Shown piece after piece: positions 8,110 to 16,874 of a stretch of 37,135 bases of DNA. Location of the stretch: positions 12,338 through 49,472 of the forward strand of contig JAGWAJ010000006.1 in the NCBI GenBank assembly GCA_021296475.1, read 5' to 3'. The notes below the pieces were generated by a model that ran no database searches, was not told the origin of the DNA, and saw only the letters and a program-made list of their open reading frames with translations. The DNA comes from Acidobacteriota bacterium (GTDB taxonomy: Bacteria > Acidobacteriota > Vicinamibacteria > Vicinamibacterales > UBA8438). How positions within the stretch are numbered: the first letter of the stretch is position 1; each line of letters starts with the position of its first letter. The position numbers and the translations under genes were made by a program.

Positions 8110-9900
8110 TCAAGACGGCGCATCGAGATGCAGCTCGCGCAACTGGCGCCGGTCGACGGTGGAGGGCGAGCCCGCCATCAGATCCACCGCCGCGGCGGTC
8201 TTGGGGAACGCCATCACATCCCGGATGGACGGCTCGCGGGCCACGAGGGCCACGATGCGGTCGAGGCCGAGCGCGATGCCGCCATGGGGCGGCGTGCCGT
8301 AGCGCAGCGCATCGAGGAAGAACCCGAAGCGGGCCCTGGCCTCCGCGTCGTCGATCTTGAGCAGCCGGAAGATGCGCGCCTGCAGCTCGGCGTCGTGAAT
8401 CCGGATGCTGCCGCCCCCGATCTCGCTGCCGTTCAGGACCAGGTCGTAGGCGCGCGCCCGGACCCCGGCGGTATCGTCCTCCAGGCGCTCGAGATCGTCG
8501 AGGCGGGGCGACGTGAACGGATGGTGCATCGAGACCAGCCGCTGCTCCGTGTCGCTCCAGTCCATCAACGGGAAGTCGACCACCCAGGCGAGCGCTGCGG
8601 CCTCCTCGTCGATGAGCCCTGCGCGCGCCGCGAGCCGCTGGCGGAGCTGTCCGAGAAGCACCGACGCCTCATGGCCCTCCCCGGCGGCGAGGAGCGTCAG
8701 ATCGTCCGGCCCCGCCGCGGTGCGCTCGACGACGCGGGTGAGCGCCTCTTCGCCGGCCGCCTTCAGGATGGAGCTCTGCACCGCCCCCTCCGGCGACCGC
8801 CGCACCCAGACGAGCCCCTTGGCGCCGAGGGCGATCGCCTCGTCGACCAGGTTGTCGATCTGCGCGCGGGCCTGTCGGCCGGCGCCCGGCGCGACCAGCG
8901 CGCGCACGAACCCGCCCCCGGCCACCAGTTCCCGAAACACCTTGAAGCGGCCGTCGCGGAACACCTCCGACACGTCCTGGATCGGCATGTCGAAGCGCAG
9001 GTCGGGTTTATCGCTGCCGTAGCGCGTCATCGCGTCGTCGTAGGTGAGGCGCGGGAACGGTGCCGGCACCTCCCTGCCCACCACCCGGAATACCGCCTGC
9101 AGGAGCCGTTCCACCGCCGCGAAGACGACCTCCTGGTCGACGAACGACATCTCGATGTCGATCTGGGTGAACTCCGGTTGCCGATCGGCACGCAGATCCT
9201 CGTCGCGGAAGCACTTGACGATCTGGAAGTAGCGGTCCGTGCCGGCGATCATCAGGATCTGCTTGAAGATCTGCGGCGACTGCGGCAACGCGTAGAACGA
9301 TCCGGCGTGCAGGCGGCTCGGCACCAGGTAGTCGCGCGCACCCTCGGGCGTCGACTTGGTCAGGAGCGGCGTCTCGATCTCCCAGAAGCCGTCCGCGTCG
9401 AGGCTGTTCCGGACCGCCATCGTGATGCGGTGGCGCAGGCCAAGGTTGTCGCGCATCCGCGCGCGCCGCAGGTCGAGGTAGCGGTAGCGCAGGCGCACCT
9501 CCTCGGAAACGGGCGTCTCCTCGTCGATCTGGAACGGCGGCGTGCGCGCCTCGCTCAGCACGACGATGGTGCGTGCCTTCACCTCCACCTCGCCGGTGGC
9601 AAGCTTGGGATTCAGGGTCTCCGCGGAGCGGCGCTCCACCGGACCGGCCACCGCCAGCACGAACTCTGCCCGCACCCGCTTGGCGGCGGCGAGCACCTCG
9701 CTTCCGTCGCGCGCGACCACCTGCGTGATCCCGTAGCGGTCGCGGAGGTCGATGAAAGTGACCCCGCCCAGGTCGCGCAACTTGTGGACCCAGCCCATCA
9801 GGACGACGTCGGCGCCGACGTCGTCCGGCCGCAACTCGCCGCAGGTGTGGGTACGGGTGCCGAGGGGCGCGCCCGCGTCGCCGTGTGCTTCGTCAGTCAC
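8110..9900 (-). CDS. aspS: Aspartyl-tRNA synthetase
   Basis: Class II synthetase charging tRNA-Asp. The N-terminal OB fold (GWVHKLRDLGGVTFIDLRDRYG) is followed by the catalytic core with PEGARDYLVPSR, FRDEDLRADRQPEFTQIDIE (motif 2) and GIALGLDRIVAL (motif 3). A bacterial GAD-type insertion lies in between. Length is about 596 residues, normal for the bacterial form. I chose GTG9900, which overlaps the hisS stop by 8 nt (GTGACTGA); a TTG at 9915 would add five residues. His follows Trp-Val in the OB fold, the residue that marks non-discriminating enzymes in Pseudomonas (see findings). It lies between hisS and the phoH-like gene. Confidence 0.95.
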   Translation of the reverse strand: MTDEAHGDAGAPLGTRTHTCGELRPDDVGADVVLMGWVHKLRDLGGVTFIDLRDRYGITQVVARDGSEVLAAAKRVRAEFVLAVAGPVERRSAETLNPKLATGEVEVKARTIVVLSEARTPPFQIDEETPVSEEVRLRYRYLDLRRARMRDNLGLRHRITMAVRNSLDADGFWEIETPLLTKSTPEGARDYLVPSRLHAGSFYALPQSPQIFKQILMIAGTDRYFQIVKCFRDEDLRADRQPEFTQIDIEMSFVDQEVVFAAVERLLQAVFRVVGREVPAPFPRLTYDDAMTRYGSDKPDLRFDMPIQDVSEVFRDGRFKVFRELVAGGGFVRALVAPGAGRQARAQIDNLVDEAIALGAKGLVWVRRSPEGAVQSSILKAAGEEALTRVVERTAAGPDDLTLLAAGEGHEASVLLGQLRQRLAARAGLIDEEAAALAWVVDFPLMDWSDTEQRLVSMHHPFTSPRLDDLERLEDDTAGVRARAYDLVLNGSEIGGGSIRIHDAELQARIFRLLKIDDAEARARFGFFLDALRYGTPPHGGIALGLDRIVALVAREPSIRDVMAFPKTAAAVDLMAGSPSTVDRRQLRELHLDAPS

Positions 9901-11200
9901 CGTCGTCCCGTCCAATCGGTCGGCGCATCCGGGCCGGCTGTTCCGGGGATGCCGGCAGGAGATCGCCGGCCAGATTCCGTACGACGTCGTCCCGCCCTAC
10001 GCGCGTCTCCCCGCCGGAAGTCATGTCCTTGACGGTCACGTGTCCTTGCGCGAGCTCGTCGTCTCCGAGGATGAGGACGTGGCGGGCGGAGGTGCGGTTG
10101 GCCCGCCGCAGTTGCGCCTTCATCGAACGGTCACCGTAGTCGATGAGAGCCGTCAACGCCGCCCGCCGCAGGTCGCGCGCCAGCAGGTGCGCGGGCTGGC
10201 GCGCCGCGTCGCCGAGGGCGACGATGAACGCGTCCGGCGCGCGGGGACCGGAACCGTCCGGCATCGCCAGCACGAGCCTCTCCATCCCGGCCGCGAACCC
10301 GATGCCGGCCCGGTCGGGCCCCCCGAGCCGCCGTACCAGCCCGTCGTAGCGACCGCCGCCGAGCAGGGCGTTCTGCGCCCCGAGCCGGCCGCCGAGGATC
10401 TCGAAGGTGGTGCGCGTGTAGTAGTCGAGCCCGCGCACCAGGCGGTGCGACACGCGGAAGGCAACCCCCAGCGCCTCCAGCAGGCCGGTGGTCGCGTCGA
10501 AGTGCGAGCGGCAAGCGTCGCAGAGGTAGTCCGTGGCGTGCGGCAACGCGTCGACGATCGGCTGGCAGGACGGCACCTTGCAGTCGAAGATGCGGAGTGG
10601 ATTGACGGCGGCGCGGCGCCGGCAGTCGCCGCACAGGTCCGCCTCGCGGTCCCCGAGGGCGGTCACGAGCGCGCGGCCGAACGCAGGGCGGCACTCGGCG
10701 CACCCGACCGAGTTGACGACCACCTCCGCGTCCTCGATGCCGAGCGCCTCGACGAGCGCGGCCGCCATCTCGATCACCTCGGCGTCGAGCGCCGCGTCCG
10801 ACACTCCGAACACCTCGACGTCGAGCTGGTGGAACTGCCGGTAGCGCCCCTTCTGTGGTCGCTCGTAGCGGAACATCGGCCCGAGGCTGAAGATCTTGAC
10901 GGTCGGAAGATGCTGCTCCAACGCATGCTCGACGAAGGCGCGGACCATGCTGGGCGTCGCCTCCGGACGCAGCGTCACCCGCTCGCCCCCCTTGTCCTGG
11001 AACGCGTACATCTCCTTCTGGACGATGTCCGTCGTCTCGCCCGTCCCCTTGGCGAACAGCTCCTCGCGCTCGATGACGGGCGTCCGAATCTCCCGGTAGC
11101 CGTAGCGGCCGCAGATGTCGCGGACCACCTGCTCGGCCTGCTGCCAGCGCTCGATCTCGCCGGGCAGGATGTCATGCGTGCCGCGGATGGCCGGAATCAT
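9893..11200 (-). CDS. hisS: Histidyl-tRNA synthetase
   Basis: Class II synthetase for tRNA-His, 435 residues. It starts with IPAIRGTHDILPGE, typical of HisRS. Motif 2 is present as FRYERPQKGRYRQFHQLDVE. The histidine-binding signature LVRGLDYYTRTTFEI and the motif 3 segment GIGFAAGMERLVLAM are also present. Several Cys pairs (CAECRP, CGDCRRR, CDACRSH) lie in the insertion domain, as in many bacterial HisRS. It is the first gene of the minus-strand cluster. A perfect TATAAT lies about 55 nt upstream of its ATG, and the stop overlaps aspS. Confidence 0.95.
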   Translation of the reverse strand: MIPAIRGTHDILPGEIERWQQAEQVVRDICGRYGYREIRTPVIEREELFAKGTGETTDIVQKEMYAFQDKGGERVTLRPEATPSMVRAFVEHALEQHLPTVKIFSLGPMFRYERPQKGRYRQFHQLDVEVFGVSDAALDAEVIEMAAALVEALGIEDAEVVVNSVGCAECRPAFGRALVTALGDREADLCGDCRRRAAVNPLRIFDCKVPSCQPIVDALPHATDYLCDACRSHFDATTGLLEALGVAFRVSHRLVRGLDYYTRTTFEILGGRLGAQNALLGGGRYDGLVRRLGGPDRAGIGFAAGMERLVLAMPDGSGPRAPDAFIVALGDAARQPAHLLARDLRRAALTALIDYGDRSMKAQLRRANRTSARHVLILGDDELAQGHVTVKDMTSGGETRVGRDDVVRNLAGDLLPASPEQPARMRRPIGRDDGD

Positions 11201-11257
11201 GGATGGTCGCGAATCGGGAAGCGCCGCCGCGCGGCGGGCGGGAGCGCCGCCTGGAGA

Positions 11258-11263
11258 ATTATA
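11258..11263 (-). promoter_or_regulatory. Putative -10 element TATAAT upstream of hisS
   Basis: On the minus strand the hexamer reads TATAAT, the exact sigma-70 consensus, in very GC-rich surroundings. It is 57 nt from the hisS ATG. The leader between them is rich in GCGCCGCC-type repeats that could fold. No clear -35 box is seen. It could drive the whole hisS-recO cluster. Confidence 0.5.
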
Positions 11264-11314
11264 GCCTCACGACCGGCCGCCCTCGCCCCCGCCCCCATCG
11301 GGGCCCACCGATGC

Positions 11315-11320
11315 GATAAT
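11315..11320 (+). promoter_or_regulatory. Putative -10 element GATAAT at the moaA start
   Basis: GATAAT overlaps the first in-frame ATG of moaA (11319). If it is the -10, the ATG cannot be the start, and GTG11328, 7 nt after the hexamer, would be a leaderless start. This matches the spacing at other leading genes here. Confidence 0.35.
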
Positions 11321-12353
11321 GGGCGTGGTGACGACTGTGCGCGACGCGCTCGATCGCCCGCTCCGCAGCCTGCGGATCTCGGTCACCGACCGATGCAATC
11401 TGCGCTGCCAGTACTGCATGCCGGAAGAGGAGTACGTCTGGCTGCCGCGCCGCGACATCCTGACCTTCGAGGAAACCGGCGCGCTCGTCGACGCGTTCAC
11501 CGACGCCGGCGTGGACCGGGTGCGGCTCACCGGCGGAGAACCGCTCCTGCGCACGAACCTCCCCGACCTCATTCGCCTGCTCGCCGGCAGGCCGGCCCTC
11601 CGGGACCTTGCGCTCACGACGAACGGCATGCTGCTCGCCGACCAGGCGGCGGCGCTCCGGACGGCCGGGCTGCACCGCCTGACCGTCAGCCTCGACACGC
11701 TGCGCGCCGATCGCTTCCGCGACCTCACCCGCTTCGACGGGTTGGCCGCGGTCCGCGCTGGCATCGCGGCGGCGACCGAGGCGGGGTTCACCGGCCTCAA
11801 GCTCGACACGGTCGTCATCCGCGGCGTGAACGACGACGAGCTCCTCGAACTCCTGTCGTATGCGGCCTCGGTCGATGCCGAGGTGCGCTTCATCGAATAC
11901 ATGGACGTCGGCGGCGCCACCCGCTGGTCGACGCGCGACGTCGTGAGCCGCGCCGAGATGCTGCGGGTCATCGGCGACGCGCGCGGACCCGTCGCAACCA
12001 TCGACGAGCAGACCTCGGCCCCGGCGGACCGCTTCCGGCTGCCGGACGGCCAGACGTTCGGCATCATCTCGTCGACCACCGAGCCGTTCTGCCGCACGTG
12101 CGACCGGAGCCGCCTCACCGCGGACGGCCTCTGGTACCGCTGTCTCTACGCCCGGACGGGCACCGACCTCCGGCAACCGTTGCGCGCCGGCGCGTCACGG
12201 GCGGAACTGGGGGATCTCATCGGCGCCATCTGGTCCGAGCGGCGCGACCGAGGCGCGGAGCTGCGGCTCGAGGCAGGCGACCGCCAGCCGCTCATTCCCA
12301 TCGAGACGCTGCAGCGGGAGCCGCACCTCGAGATGCACACCCGGGGCGGCTAG
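11319..12353 (+). CDS. moaA: GTP 3',8-cyclase MoaA (molybdenum cofactor)
   Basis: Radical SAM enzyme that, with MoaC, turns GTP into cyclic pyranopterin monophosphate, the first step of molybdopterin synthesis. The N-terminal cluster motif C-x3-C-x2-C is at Cys26, Cys30 and Cys33 (DRCNLRCQYC). The SAM-binding RLTGGEPLLR follows. The C-terminal second cluster has C-x2-C-x13-C (FCRTCDRSR ... WYRC). The protein ends in Gly-Gly, the conserved tail needed for activity in known MoaA. At 344 residues it has normal length. GTG11325 or GTG11328 may be the real start. It diverges from hisS. A Mo-enzyme, MsrP, is encoded elsewhere in the window. Confidence 0.94.
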   Translation: MGVVTTVRDALDRPLRSLRISVTDRCNLRCQYCMPEEEYVWLPRRDILTFEETGALVDAFTDAGVDRVRLTGGEPLLRTNLPDLIRLLAGRPALRDLALTTNGMLLADQAAALRTAGLHRLTVSLDTLRADRFRDLTRFDGLAAVRAGIAAATEAGFTGLKLDTVVIRGVNDDELLELLSYAASVDAEVRFIEYMDVGGATRWSTRDVVSRAEMLRVIGDARGPVATIDEQTSAPADRFRLPDGQTFGIISSTTEPFCRTCDRSRLTADGLWYRCLYARTGTDLRQPLRAGASRAELGDLIGAIWSERRDRGAELRLEAGDRQPLIPIETLQREPHLEMHTRGG

Positions 12354-12373
12354 CCCAATAGTCGCCTGACGCT

Positions 12374-13522
12374 CTACACGAACCGCACCAGCCGGACGTC
12401 GAGGACCCGCGCCGGGCCGCCGGGGCTGCGCCATTGGACGAGGATCGGGCTCTGGTAGGTGCCCCAGCCGATCTCGCCGACCCCCTCGCCCCGCCGATCC
12501 AGGACCGGGAGGCTGATCCCGCGCTTCATGCGCAGGAAGTGCGACACCGGCACCGCCAGCGCCCGGTTGACGAGCCGCTCGACCAGGGACCGCCGCACGC
12601 CGACCCGATCCATGAGCTCGTTGAAGAGCTGCACGGCGTCGTACTGGGCGTAGTTGAGGGTCTTGGCCGGAATGGCGAGCGGTTCCTGCAGCGCGCCCTT
12701 ACCCAACCGCGCCATGAAGCGCAGGGGATTCCGCAGCACCTCGCGCAGGTCGTGGGTCATGAGCAGCGTCTCGTACTCGTTCACCGTGAGGCCCGCGTGG
12801 CGTTCCCCCGGCGGCAGCGAGACGTCCAGACGGCCGAAAGAGACGCCGTGCTCGCGCACCAGGTGCTGGAGCTGGGCGATGAACCCGAGCTGCGGGTCAC
12901 GCAGGTTCTGGGCGTCGATCGGGTGGGGCGACGCAGCGAGCGAGACCTGCAGTTGCCGCACCTCCTGCTCCCCGCGATAGGCGATGACGGTGGTGCGGCG
13001 GGTGCGCGCGCCCCCCGCGTGCACGCCGTCGAGCTCCACGAACCAGACCGGCTCGTCGCCGCGGTGCTCGTAGGACGCGCAGTTCCGCAGCCCGCCGCCC
13101 ATGAACGTCAGGTGCGAGTCGGCGTTGCGCGGCTCGGTGGCCCGCTGCTGGTCCGACAGCTCGGTCCGAAGGTGCAGCTCGTCGTGGGTGTAGCCGGCGT
13201 CGGGGGGAAAGAGCTTCTGGAACACCTGCAGGTAGTCCTGGATGTTCTCGCCGTCGTGCTCGAGGACCTCCGCGATGCGCCGGTCCAGGTAGCCCGCCGT
13301 CGTGTGGTCCGAGATGTAGAACGCCTGGGGGTACTGCGTGAAGTCGGGACCGAACTCCTCGCGCAGCCGGCCCCGCACGTCGATGAGGTCGATGCGCGAC
13401 GCCGGTTGGATGCGCAGGGTGGCGTGGAACGGACCGCCCGAATCCGTGTGCCGATTGACGAGGATCATGGGAGTCGGCGGCCTCCGGACGTCCCGTTGCT
13501 GCGAGCTTGCCGAGCCCGACAC
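12374..13522 (-). CDS. YjbQ (UPF0047)-domain protein with long C-terminal extension
   Basis: A 382-residue protein. Residues about 19-195 match the YjbQ/UPF0047 fold: SDHTTAGYLD corresponds to the QHTSAS-type motif, DAGYTHDE to the YEHD motif, NADSHL to the PSHI motif, and RTRRTTVIAYRGE to the closing strand. All three conserved His are kept, but the usual GTWQ is replaced. Single-domain YjbQ proteins are about 140 residues with a disputed thiamine-phosphate-synthase-like activity. The 190 residues after the domain are unfamiliar; they contain MTHDLREVLRNPLRFMARLG and an Arg-rich helix (RRSLVERLVNRALAVPV). The start is GTG13522, 8 nt after CATAAT. It converges on moaA with a 20-nt gap. Confidence 0.7.
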   Translation of the reverse strand: MSGSASSQQRDVRRPPTPMILVNRHTDSGGPFHATLRIQPASRIDLIDVRGRLREEFGPDFTQYPQAFYISDHTTAGYLDRRIAEVLEHDGENIQDYLQVFQKLFPPDAGYTHDELHLRTELSDQQRATEPRNADSHLTFMGGGLRNCASYEHRGDEPVWFVELDGVHAGGARTRRTTVIAYRGEQEVRQLQVSLAASPHPIDAQNLRDPQLGFIAQLQHLVREHGVSFGRLDVSLPPGERHAGLTVNEYETLLMTHDLREVLRNPLRFMARLGKGALQEPLAIPAKTLNYAQYDAVQLFNELMDRVGVRRSLVERLVNRALAVPVSHFLRMKRGISLPVLDRRGEGVGEIGWGTYQSPILVQWRSPGGPARVLDVRLVRFV

Positions 13523-13530
13523 ATGGAGGA

Positions 13531-13536
13531 ATTATG
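13531..13536 (-). promoter_or_regulatory. Putative -10 element CATAAT upstream of the YjbQ-domain gene
   Basis: On the minus strand CATAAT is 8 nt from the GTG start at 13522, with no Shine-Dalgarno between them. It fits the same short-leader pattern seen elsewhere. A second AT-rich TATACA lies about 17 nt further upstream. Confidence 0.3.
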
Positions 13537-13672
13537 CATCGCGGCGCAATGTATAGCAACCACGCACAACCGTCTCGTCACCGTCGTCGCACAAGTGTAG
13601 GACAGGGAACCGATTGCGTCGACCCGCGCGGTGCCTGCGCGCTTCCCCCGCCGGGTGGCGCACGCGGCCCGG

Positions 13673-14488
13673 CTACCGCGCCTCGGCCGCCCGCCCCTTC
13701 CGCGCCACGAACGCCTGCCCGGACCAGTCCGCATCCGCGGCGCAGACCTTGAAATCCACAAGACCCGCCGCGAGCCCCGCCCGCTGCACGTCGCGCTGCG
13801 TGTGGTCGGCCGCCAGCGGCGACGTCCGCTTGGGCCAGAAGATCCAGAGCCGCCCCGGGCCGGCGGCGCGCGCCATCCGCGCCGTCCCGCGCTCGAGCTC
13901 GCGCCGTGAACGGGTGAACCACAGCGTGATGTCTCGCCTCCCCCGATTCGTCGTGCGCAACGCCACGTCCGGGGGCAGCGGCTGCAGCAGATCCGCAAAG
14001 CCCTCCGGCGGCCGCACGAGGACCACGCGCGAGCCGGCCCTGATGCCGAGCTTCCTGGGCAACGGGGGCGCGGAGTAGTCGCCGCTCTGGGGGGCGCGCG
14101 GCGGCGCCCCGCTCGGCGGCATCGCCAGCGCGCTCGCGACCGCCGTCACGACGTCCTCCGGCGCCGCGTGCATCGTCTCGAGCGGCAGCGCCTCGAGCCG
14201 CGCGAAGACGGCCCGGTCGCCGGCGACGAAGACGATTGGGATGCGCCGGGTGGCGACGCGCTGGCGCAACGCGAGGCCGATGTCCCGGCCCCGCGCCGGC
14301 GCGCGATCCAGATCGATCACCACCGCGCACGGCGGCTCCCGGCCGAGGCGCTTCAAGTCCTCCGGCCCGGAGAAGCCTTCCTGATCGACCGCGTAGCCGG
14401 CGTCCGTGAGACGCGCGATCCACGTCTCTCCCGCCTCCGGCGACGCGCCGATAATCCGGACAGTTCGCTGCGCCGGTACGTCCATCAC
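13673..14488 (-). CDS. Receiver-like domain fused to DUF3052
   Basis: A 271-residue protein. Residues about 8-125 resemble a CheY-type receiver (VRIIGASPEAGETWIARLTDAGY ending the first alpha-beta unit; AVVIDLDRAP as strand 3), but the acidic pair after strand 1 and the late Lys are absent, so phosphotransfer is doubtful. Residues about 138-265 match DUF3052: YSAPPLPRKLGIRAGSRV, VLVRPPEGFADLL, GRLWIFWPKRTSP and GLVDFKVCAADADWSGQAFV. DUF3052 proteins are usually stand-alone and of unknown function. The GGAAGG a few bases before the tandem ATGs is a fair ribosome-binding site. It diverges from the acyl-CoA synthetase gene. Confidence 0.72.
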   Translation of the reverse strand: MMDVPAQRTVRIIGASPEAGETWIARLTDAGYAVDQEGFSGPEDLKRLGREPPCAVVIDLDRAPARGRDIGLALRQRVATRRIPIVFVAGDRAVFARLEALPLETMHAAPEDVVTAVASALAMPPSGAPPRAPQSGDYSAPPLPRKLGIRAGSRVVLVRPPEGFADLLQPLPPDVALRTTNRGRRDITLWFTRSRRELERGTARMARAAGPGRLWIFWPKRTSPLAADHTQRDVQRAGLAAGLVDFKVCAADADWSGQAFVARKGRAAEAR

Positions 14489-14646
14489 GCCTTCCGTGCC
14501 CGGAACGCCGCGCGCACTCCGCCTGGGACGCCCCCCTGCGGCCCGGCGCGCGCGCGACGCGCTGGCTCCGCGCCCCGCGCGCCACGGCCGGCGGGTCCGG
14601 CCGGCGCACGGAGCGGGAGCAAGACTGGTAGTCTAGTGCCCCGCCA

Positions 14647-16797
14647 ATGACGAACACCGCCCCCGCCCGCCACTCTCTCGAAGCCCTGCTGCGCCCGGCG
14701 TCCGTCGCCGTGATCGGCGCCTCGAACGACCCCACGCGGATCGGCGGACGCCCCGTCCGCTACCTGCGCGCCGCCGGCTATGCCGGCCGGGTGTACCCCG
14801 TGAATCCGAGGCACGCCCAGGTGCAGGGGCTGCCCGCGTTCGGCAGTATCGCGGAGGTACCGGAAGCGCCCGACCTGGCGATCGTCGCCGTCCCCGCCCC
14901 GAGCGTGGTGGAGACGGTCGAGGCCTGCGCCGCGCGCGGCGTGCGGGTCGCCGTGGTCTTCAGCGCCGGCTTCGCGGAGATGGGGGCCGCCGGACGCCGT
15001 CAGCAGGACCGGCTCGGCGCGATCGCAGCCGCGACCGGCATGCGCGTGGTCGGCCCCAACTGCCTCGGCGTGTACAACTCCGAGCTCGGCTCCTACGCCA
15101 CGTTCAGCACCACGCTCGAGGATGGCTACCCGACGCCGGGCCGCGTTGCGCTCGTCAGCCAGAGCGGCGCCTACGGCAGCCATCTGTCGCTCCTCGCCCG
15201 CAAGCGCAACATCGACATCCGCTACTGGGTGACGACCGGGAACGAGGTGGACGTCTCTGTGCCGGAAGTGCTCGGGTGGCTGGCGGAGCAAGAAGACGTC
15301 GCCGTGATCATGGCCCACGCGGAGGGGATCACGGATCGGGACGCCCTGCTGCGCGCCCTCGCGACCGCGCGCTCCCGCGGCAAGCCGGTGGTCTTCCAGA
15401 AGGTCGGCGTCACCGAGATCGGCGCGCAGGCGGCGCGTTCCCATACCGCGTCGCTGGCCGGCGCCGACCCGGTCTACGAGGCGGCGTTCCGCCAGTTCGG
15501 CGCCTACCGGGCGCGCGATACGGACGAGATGCTCGACATCGCCTACGCGGCCCGCTTCGGACAGTTTCCCGAGAGCCCGCGCGTGGCGCTCGTCTCCATC
15601 TCCGGAGGGGTGGGCGTGCAGATGGCGGATGCCGCCGTCGGCTTCGGCCTCGACGTCGCGCCGCTCGGCGAGGCGGCGCAGGCGCGCCTGAAATCGGCCC
15701 TGCCCTACGCCTCGCCGCGCAACCCCGTCGACATCACCGCACAGGCGTTCAACCAGATCGATCTCATCGGCGACAACCTCGGGATCGTCTTCGAGGAGAA
15801 GCAGCACGACGCGGTGGTCGCCTTCTTCACGTACGTGGCGGCGGCCGACGGCATGGTCGAGCCGGTGCGGCGCGCCATCGAGGCTGCCCACGCCCGCCGT
15901 CCGGAGTGTCCGCTCGTGCTCTCGATCGTCGCCCCCCCGGAGGTCGTCCGGCAGTACGAAGCGGTCGGCTGCCCGGTGTTCGAGGACCCCACGCGCGCGG
16001 TCCGCGCCGTCGCGGCACTCCATCGCTTCGGCCGCAGCTTCGCGGAGAACGCCGGCCGGCCGGTGGTGGGACCGGGCGGCGAACCGCCGACCCCGACGAC
16101 TCGCGGCAGCGAGCTTCTGCCGGCCGCGGCGCCGCTACCCGACGGCCCCGTGTCGGAACGGACCGCGAAGCGGTTGCTGGCCGCCGCGGGGGTGCCGGTC
16201 GTCGAGGAAGAGCTGGCCCGCACGGCGGAGGAGGCCGGCCGCGTTGCCGCCGCGTTCGGGAAGCCAGTGGCGATCAAGCTCTGCGCACCGGCGGCGCTGC
16301 ACAAGACCGAGCTCGGCGGCGTGGCGCTCGACGTCGCCACCCCCGCCGCGGCGCGCGACGCCTACGAGGCAATCACGGCGAGGGCCCGCGCCGCCGACCC
16401 GGCGCTCGAGATCGAGGGCGTGCTCGTGGCGCCGATGGTCTCCGGCGGCGTGGAGACGATTCTCGGCGTCCGCCGCGATCCCACGTTCGGCCCCGTCGTC
16501 ATGTTCGGGCTCGGAGGAACGCTCGTCGAGGTGATGGAGGACGTCTCCTTCCGGGTCGCGCCGTTCGACGAAGCGGAGGCCCGCCGCATGATCGCCGAGA
16601 CGCGGGTCGGCCGGGTGCTGCAAGGGGTGCGGGGGCGGGGTCCGTACGACGTAGCCGCCCTGGCCGCGGCGCTGGCGCGCCTGTCGGCCTTCGCGGCGGC
16701 GCACGGCGCCCGAATCGACAGCGCCGAGGTCAATCCGTTCGTCGTGCTCCCCGCGGGTCGCGGCGCCGTCGCCCTGGACGCCGTAATCCTGACGTAG
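14647..16797 (+). CDS. ADP-forming acetyl/acyl-CoA synthetase (fused alpha-beta)
   Basis: A 716-residue fusion of the two NDP-forming acyl-CoA synthetase subunits. Predicted reaction: acyl-CoA + ADP + Pi to acid + ATP + CoA, or the reverse. Domain order: CoA-binding Rossmann domain (SVAVIGASNDPTRIGGRP, 18-35), succinyl-CoA-ligase-like domains, with the phospho-His motif RSHTASLAG (about residue 263), then a linker and an ATP-grasp domain (about 500-716; VPVVEEELARTAEEA, KTELGGVALDV, MVSGGVETILGVRRDP, VMFGLGGTLVEV). No GNAT domain is attached, so this is not the Pat acetyltransferase form. The substrate cannot be told from sequence. A TAGTCT hexamer lies 12 nt before the ATG. Confidence 0.88.
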   Translation: MTNTAPARHSLEALLRPASVAVIGASNDPTRIGGRPVRYLRAAGYAGRVYPVNPRHAQVQGLPAFGSIAEVPEAPDLAIVAVPAPSVVETVEACAARGVRVAVVFSAGFAEMGAAGRRQQDRLGAIAAATGMRVVGPNCLGVYNSELGSYATFSTTLEDGYPTPGRVALVSQSGAYGSHLSLLARKRNIDIRYWVTTGNEVDVSVPEVLGWLAEQEDVAVIMAHAEGITDRDALLRALATARSRGKPVVFQKVGVTEIGAQAARSHTASLAGADPVYEAAFRQFGAYRARDTDEMLDIAYAARFGQFPESPRVALVSISGGVGVQMADAAVGFGLDVAPLGEAAQARLKSALPYASPRNPVDITAQAFNQIDLIGDNLGIVFEEKQHDAVVAFFTYVAAADGMVEPVRRAIEAAHARRPECPLVLSIVAPPEVVRQYEAVGCPVFEDPTRAVRAVAALHRFGRSFAENAGRPVVGPGGEPPTPTTRGSELLPAAAPLPDGPVSERTAKRLLAAAGVPVVEEELARTAEEAGRVAAAFGKPVAIKLCAPAALHKTELGGVALDVATPAAARDAYEAITARARAADPALEIEGVLVAPMVSGGVETILGVRRDPTFGPVVMFGLGGTLVEVMEDVSFRVAPFDEAEARRMIAETRVGRVLQGVRGRGPYDVAALAAALARLSAFAAAHGARIDSAEVNPFVVLPAGRGAVALDAVILT

Positions 16798-16874
16798 TCT
16801 CCGCGGGTGGGGCTGACGCCAGTGCTTATGCTGGAGGTTCGATCCTGTACCCCGCTCGGTATACGGAGACTGCA

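Noticed and set aside
6652-10032. A 1126-codon open frame on the plus strand
   Set aside because: It is antisense to ybeY, phoH, aspS and hisS, which have clear motifs. Long antisense frames are expected in GC-rich DNA, and its product is Arg/His/Asp-rich without any domain.
16836-16845. GGTTCGATCC, resembling a tRNA T-loop
   Set aside because: The flanks do not form a T-stem, and no acceptor, D-arm or anticodon arm can be drawn around it.
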